Positions 58,101-64,000 of a stretch of 64,000 nucleotides of DNA are shown here, in pieces (the stretch's first letter is position 1; each line of letters opens with the position of its first letter). The translations under genes and the position numbers were made by a program. The stretch covers positions 6,882,001 through 6,946,000 of the forward strand of contig WHVY01000001.1 of the NCBI GenBank assembly GCA_022266195.1, written 5' to 3'. Under the pieces are notes generated by a model. That model made no database searches. It was not told where the DNA came from and saw nothing but the letters and a program-made list of their open reading frames with translations. This DNA comes from Tetranychus cinnabarinus (Eukaryota; Arthropoda; Arachnida; Trombidiformes; Tetranychidae).

Positions 58101-60538
58101 CATGATTACTATTCCTATCATGAAGCCAACTAAGGTTACAATGGGCAATCATGTTTGTTTCTGAGTAAAAACACGACTTTTGATCAACTCTTGGACTAAC
58201 CATTTCATTGAAATCAGTCTTAATACATTGATACAAAACTACTCGAGATTTTTAGCTATAAATAGCATAACATATCAAAAGAAAGTCAATCCAGTCAAAC
58301 CGCCATTCATCATTGCTTATTGAATCAACGCACGTCAATTCCAGCCAACCAAGTTCCAGTCAAGTTGATCCACTTTAAAGTTACTTTCTGTTGATTTGCA
58401 GCAAGAAAACAAACACAAAATCGCTACAATTAACGTACATAGATCTAACTATGAATCCAATATTCACCTTAAACAAGTGCTTTTTCACTTGCAGTACTTG
58501 CAGTTGACTTCAATTCAAACTGAATAACAATGCAATGTTCAATGCAACCTTGCGTTCAATGCTTATTCTCACGATTTGAAAACCTTTACTATTCTCAAGG
58601 AAAAGGAAATTACGTTCATCTGAATGCACTTTTGTCAGCTTCAATTGTTCCATTGGTCAAGCTGAATATGTTCGTGTACGTTTTGCAAGAATGAATTTAA
58701 AAGATTCTTCTCTTCGTTTTGATCCTTTTGAACTGTTAACCAAAAGTAAGAAAAGATCGAGAAAATTGCGGACCTTTTCTCTTTTCTTTTCTGTAAAATG
58801 ATGAGAAGAACGTTTTTCAACTGCAAATGAAATCGAAGGTGAAAAATGTAATAAGTTGTGATTAAAATCTTGGCCTAGCACAATGAAGGGTTATAAAAAT
58901 GCAACACTTGTTTTGGGTTAAAAGACAAGGTAAAAGTATTGAAAGGTTGAACTGAAAATGTTTCATTAACTTGTTGAAAAGCTTTTAGATGAAGACGAAA
59001 AACTGATCACAAAAGTATCTACAGAATTACAAGGAAAATTTTGCCTTCCCATGATAATCTGTACATTTTTTTGTTACCAACTGAACATTATAAGATGATC
59101 ATTATGCTGATCATCATTATCCCACCGTAAATACTCAGAGGCATTAATCTATTCTGGTGTCTTTAATTAACTTTTCACCAAATGAATGCATTTTTCATTT
59201 TTATGCTCAAATCTTTGCACCTTTCAATGTTCGCCTTGCCAAGTTATAATCAAAAGATTATTTAATTAAAGCATTATCATTATTAAATTGAATTTCCATG
59301 TAAATAGCAATTCAATCTTTTTTACCTCAACAAAAATGCTCAACTTTAATTTGCTCAACAGTCGATCAATTTTCAAACAGTTAATGTGAAAATTAAATGA
59401 AAGCGAAAAAAAAGATTCTTACATTTCCTGATTGAACTTTACCAAAAGGGATTTCACTCAAGGATTGATTATCAACTTGCGTTGATACAATTATTGGATT
59501 TAAAATTTAATAAACCAATTTTGATCGTTAATGGATTTATTCAGAGAATGAATCGGATGAAAGAAGCTTTAAGTCGAAGCATTTTCTTTACCAAAAAATG
59601 GCATTAAAAGAGGATAAAAGTTTCGTTCATTGAGCAAAAATTGATGAACAAAATGATGAGTAAAGTGAAATTTAGAAGCATTTGAAAAGCTAAAGAGCAA
59701 AGAATCGCCGGCAATTTAGAGATTGTTGGTGGAAACGATCGTGATGAAGATAATGATAAGCAATGATTGAACTTTTGGAGTAAAGAGAAGAAAATATTTT
59801 ATGAGATAAAAAATCAATCGAGATTTGTCTGAGCTTCCAAGTTTCTTTGAGAGAAAAGTTTTTTTCTCAAGTTTTCCATTATAAGTCAATTTTTTTTGCT
59901 TTCCTGAGGTTTGAGGTTATGATCAGTTATGAACATTGTTGACCGAGAAAAAAATGATTATTATCATTGAACATTATCATCATCATTACAAGGGAATAAT
60001 GATTTAGCTTACGGGAGTTGCCGGATTGCCTGGGAGTTAAACTGATTGTTATCGCATTTATGAAAACAGTTGCAACATTGCTGGTTCCGTTGTATTGGGT
60101 TAATATGGATATTATGGAAGCTCAAAACTCGATAACTTTTATCCTCATTTTTCTTTTCTGTTGCTCTTCTCAGATCATTTTACTTTTCTGCTTTTCTTTC
60201 TTTTCAAACCTTCATTCTTTGCCATGCTATACACAATCTTGATTTACAGATCAGATTACCTTTTGACAGTAAACTTATTGAGCTTTTTTATTATTCACTT
60301 TTGCTCTTAAATCAAAGTTGAAGCTTCAACTGTTGATGAGGAACTTCAAGAGCATGTATTCAATAGTCAAGTGAGAGTAAATGTTGTCTTCAGCCTTTTA
60401 TTACAACCTTTCAATTTACCGTTTCAATGTTGATCTCATCAAGAAGATTGTTTTTTTCAATGTTACTATTTTTATCGAATCAGTCGTTAATTTTAGAACA
60501 AAATTGCACAAAACATCCTCATTAATGGAGACATCAGA
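55126..60538. other. Non-coding DNA
   Basis: AT-rich sequence with pyrimidine-rich stretches and a short CT run near 56957. The small open frames (56589-56869, 57137-57364, 58641-58881) have no coding character I can support. No RNA genes recognised. Confidence 0.45.
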
Positions 60539-61065
60539 TTGTTTCGTTTATTAACTAAACTAATGTTTCAATTTAACTTGTCGATTGTAAATTGCTTGCT
60601 TTTTGAGGCTTACATTGCTTATATGAGTCCAGTTTCAAGCTTTTTACCGCAGACGCTTGAGTTAATTGTCGATTCGTTGCTTCAAATACTTCACAATAGA
60701 AGCATAAATCGTGAAATGTTTAAACTTTGGTTCAAATTGAAAACAGATGTTGGAATATTGATTGAAAGCTTTTTGAACATTTTCTTTGCAGGCAATTCTG
60801 TGCAGGAATATTCTTCAAGGTCTCGACTAATATTTACCTTTATTATGGTTATATTTCAATGCCTATCAACTGTTTCGTTATTTTCATTGTAACACAAAAT
60901 ATTTATATCGATGGGAAGAAAAGATGTAACAATGTGTTGGTTCATACAATGCCCACAATAATGACGTATAAATCAATAAGAAAGACTCGAGTCAAAACGA
61001 GCAGTCCAAGTCGAGACATCAAGTGTCTACGAATAGCTGCAATACGAAGCTCAATAGTTTCATAA
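60539..61065 (+). pseudogene. Possible degenerate chemoreceptor-like fragment
   Basis: An open frame at 60539-60892 encodes alternating hydrophobic and polar helices (FEAYIAYMSPVSSFLPQTLELIVD, MFKLWFKLKTDVGILIESFLNIFF) that weakly resemble the helix around GRLIELVNRTHSIFLGAF of the gustatory-receptor-like protein at 34.3 kb. The shared pattern is G-x-LIE. A different plus frame continues from about 60859 to 61065. There is no ATG near the start, no downstream TYxxxxxQF motif, and the frame change is unexplained. It could be a frameshifted receptor relic or a chance ORF. Confidence 0.2.
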
Positions 61066-64000
61066 ATTAATTGAATGCAATTTTAGCTCAACTTTAATTT
61101 TTCAGTAAACATTTTGAACACAAACATGCTAATGTTGCTGTTTGAAAGTTATCCAACAACGGATCGAAGCAATCGAACAAACTTATCAATCTAGAGTTTG
61201 ACATAAATCCATGTTTCATCCTACGATTGGTCAACGAAAATGCATATGAAATGTTATGTTATGTTACAAGATGTTATTCATGAGTCGTTATTATTACCGA
61301 GACTGAATTTATTTCACTGATAATGCAATTTGGTAAACAGAATGGAAACAGCTTAAAGAATATTTTACATGCAAAATTAGTACAGAAAGAAGATGTGAAG
61401 AAATGAAATTTTATTGAGTTTCATTGATACAGACAAGAACTTGAAGGAATCAGGAATGAAAGATGCTGAGCAACATTCCCTTTGATTGACAAAACTGATG
61501 TAATGTAACATCTAAGGAAATGTTCAATGATTAATTTGAATGGTAAAAGTGGAAAAGGTGAAAAAGTCTAAACTATTTTCATTATTTTTCCCTTCAAGTT
61601 TCTTCTCTAAACCATTCAATAATATTATTGTAATTGAATCTCTACCCTGAATTTGCACACAATTTGCTCAACATTTTCATCCTTAACAGTAAATCTTTTC
61701 CTCTAATCATTGAATAATATAAAAACAATCAAATAACGAAATGAAAGTTAAACACACATTCCAATTTATCAAACAGTTGATTGCTTTCCAATGGTTAAAG
61801 ACAGAATGTTAATATTATAAATACAAATTACTCCAAGTATAATCACTATTAGTGTCACCATTATTAATATATTATTGATTGTATTCAATTAAAACAAAGA
61901 TAACAATAAGAAAGTGAGGAAAGGAAGCAAGGAAATTCCTTTTTTATCATGTTTCTTCCTTTTCTGAATCCCGTTTTTGTCATGAAACTGAATCAACTTG
62001 CTAGCCAATGATGATGATATTAATAAAATGAATTCCCTGAGCAACCAATTTACCGATTCCTGGTGATTGAGATAATTGTTCCCAATGACAACAGTTCTGA
62101 TGACAGTCAACATTCCTTCATTAAAAACTTTTCATCGCAATTACCATCAGCTATTGTAAAAATATTTTCACTTGAGTTTTTAATCAGTTTTCAAATGACA
62201 ATGAAATGACAAAGAAGCAATGAAAAGACCATTTTTTAACCTTCCATTTGCAAATCTTTATTGAAATTAGACTTTTATTTGATACAAAAATGTTCAACTT
62301 ACTGCAATTTATGCATTGAAAAAATTACGATTCAAAGAGATTCTTTTTAGAGTTTGATTGAATTAGTTTCACAAGTTGACCAACAAAAGAGGTCAAAAAT
62401 TAGCATTAAAGTTGATATTACTAAATGTTAATGTGGATAATGGTTTACTTGGGTTGATTGTTATTTGGGATTCCAGTGTTGATGAATAAAAGCAAAGTGA
62501 ATGCAAACATTGACCGTGTTGGAGCATGAAACATTCAGCTCAACAGATTTTCAGGTTTCGTTAAATGTCAAGTTAATGTATTATCAATGATCAGCTCTTT
62601 GACAGATGGACTTTTAATGGAAATGGATTTTGGCTGAAAAAAGACAAAATCAATGCCCTTGATCAGTTCTTCATGCACTTGCTTCGAATTGAATCTCTTG
62701 TTCATTTTAAATGAAAACCTTGAACATTTGCAATGTCTTTTGCTCACACGAAAATTAAAAGAGATTGAATTCTGACACTGGTTTAATTACTTGCTAATTG
62801 CTTCAAAATTAAAATCTTCAAAAATGAATCTCTGATTACAACGAAGAAGTTGCAATAAATTGAAGCAAATCGTTTTAAGGAATGAAAAATGATATTTATT
62901 GAAATTCAAATAATGATTAAGAAAACATTGCTTGACTGTGAACTTAGCATCGGATTGATGCTAAAGACTAAGAGTTTTTTATGCAGAGAGTGACTCTTTT
63001 AGGTTACTCTTTTGCACATCGTCAGGGTCACTCAATGGTGAGAATAAAACATTTGACTGTTGCTTTCGAAGCAAAAGTTGATTTTATTGAGACTTATCAT
63101 GACATTACTCAACATTGACCTTTTCAAATTCATTATAATGATGATGAGGAGAAAGCAATTTCCAAATGTTATTTTATTGTAACTTCCTTCACTCCATGAA
63201 ACGCAGTCACTATTTTTGTCTCTTTTTGGCTTCTTTTTTTTGATTCAAGAAAAGTTCAACAGACCATAAATATGAGTTCATTTTGCTGCTTCTATTGGGT
63301 TACAAAAAAGGTGTAATAGGCAAGATGAGATTGAGAAGTTAAAGGTGAAATGAAACTAGCAAATGAACAAGCAAAAATTGAGATTCAAAACACAAGGAAA
63401 ACCAAAAAAAGAACTGAAATTGCATTCAAAATAAGAGGAAAAAAGTCGAAGGGAAAAACAAGAGAAAATAAATAACAGATAACGTAATTTTGTTTGATAT
63501 AAAACTGACCAAAGAAGAAGAAAAAAATAAAAGCAATAATAAGAAAAGAAAATCACATAAAAAGTAAGTTGAAATAATGATATTACTATTGTTCTGACCA
63601 TTGGATTGGCCATCGGTTCAAAGATAATTTAGTTGTTGTTCAATTTGAAGGTGAAACAATCACATTTGAATCAGTCAAATACAAAGCTAACATTTCATCA
63701 ACTTCACCCTGCAACAGGAAAACTCGAGCAAATTTTTTCTCTTGCGATTCCTGTGTTGCTCTTTTCAATATTTTTTGTCAATGTTGACCGTGTTTGTGGG
63801 TCAATAATGATGAGGAAGAAAAGCAGAGAAAAAGTTTTCCCTATTTTGCTTTCATCTTCATAATAATGGGTTCACAGAATGTGTACAAAGATGAAACTGT
63901 TTTAGGAAAAGGGAATGAATTATGTTATTATATTAAGATTGATGGATGAGGAGGTGAAAATGTTTGACCGAAAGTAATGGCCAGCATTTGGATGCATTGA
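61066..64000. other. Non-coding DNA to the window edge
   Basis: AT-rich, no credible gene. The open frames at 61889-62113, 63356-63613 and 63633-63863 are short, low in complexity and not supported by splice signals or motifs. Confidence 0.45.

Overview
The window is AT-rich DNA (roughly two-thirds A+T) from an animal, almost certainly an arthropod. Genes are spliced with GT/AG introns, there are no bacterial operons, and the recognisable products are arthropod-type: failed-axon-connections proteins, a gustatory-receptor-like protein, a tachykinin-type neuropeptide GPCR and a trypsin-like zymogen. A mite or other chelicerate is my best guess, but no sequence feature proves that. Gene density is low. 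Most of the window is intergenic or intronic DNA full of TCATCA/GATGAT and poly-A/T low-complexity runs.

Layout. (1) 1.1-6.76 kb is a large inverted duplication. Two fax-like genes lie head to head, the left on the minus strand and the right on the plus strand, with nearly identical exons and 3' flanks and a more diverged palindromic centre at about 3.72 kb. The right copy has a 348-bp intron that is precisely absent from the left copy. (2) 7.84-8.56 kb (minus) is a small secreted histidine-rich protein gene. (3) 16.10-17.56 kb is an intact Tc1/mariner element with 159-bp terminal inverted repeats, a TA target duplication and a DD41D transposase. (4) 19.5-21.8 kb (minus) holds two tandem genes for small secreted or membrane proteins sharing a hydrophobic segment followed by a GRK(K/R)RS basic site. 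(5) 26.5-29.6 kb (plus) is a six-exon trypsin-like serine protease with a proline/tyrosine-rich pro-region. (6) 34.3-35.6 kb (plus) is a two-exon gustatory-receptor-like gene. (7) 37.0-43.1 kb (minus) holds the last four coding exons of a tachykinin-type receptor. Its 4.9-kb intron carries an apparently intact non-LTR retrotransposon (ORF1 and ORF2) in antisense orientation. (8) 43-64 kb is almost gene-free and may be intron or upstream DNA of the receptor, because the exons for its N-terminus and TM1-3 were not found there. It contains a MITE-like element with a perfect 29-bp-arm hairpin at 51.2-51.4 kb, further perfect palindromes at 49.2 and 52.9 kb, one candidate secreted-peptide ORF and one candidate chemoreceptor-like fragment.

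The genes do not form a pathway. The notable biology is genome dynamics: a young palindromic gene pair with intron presence/absence, two young coding-competent transposons, and short hairpin or MITE insertions. Exon boundaries were derived by hand from splice signals and frame continuity. Family names come from recognisable motifs, not database searches.
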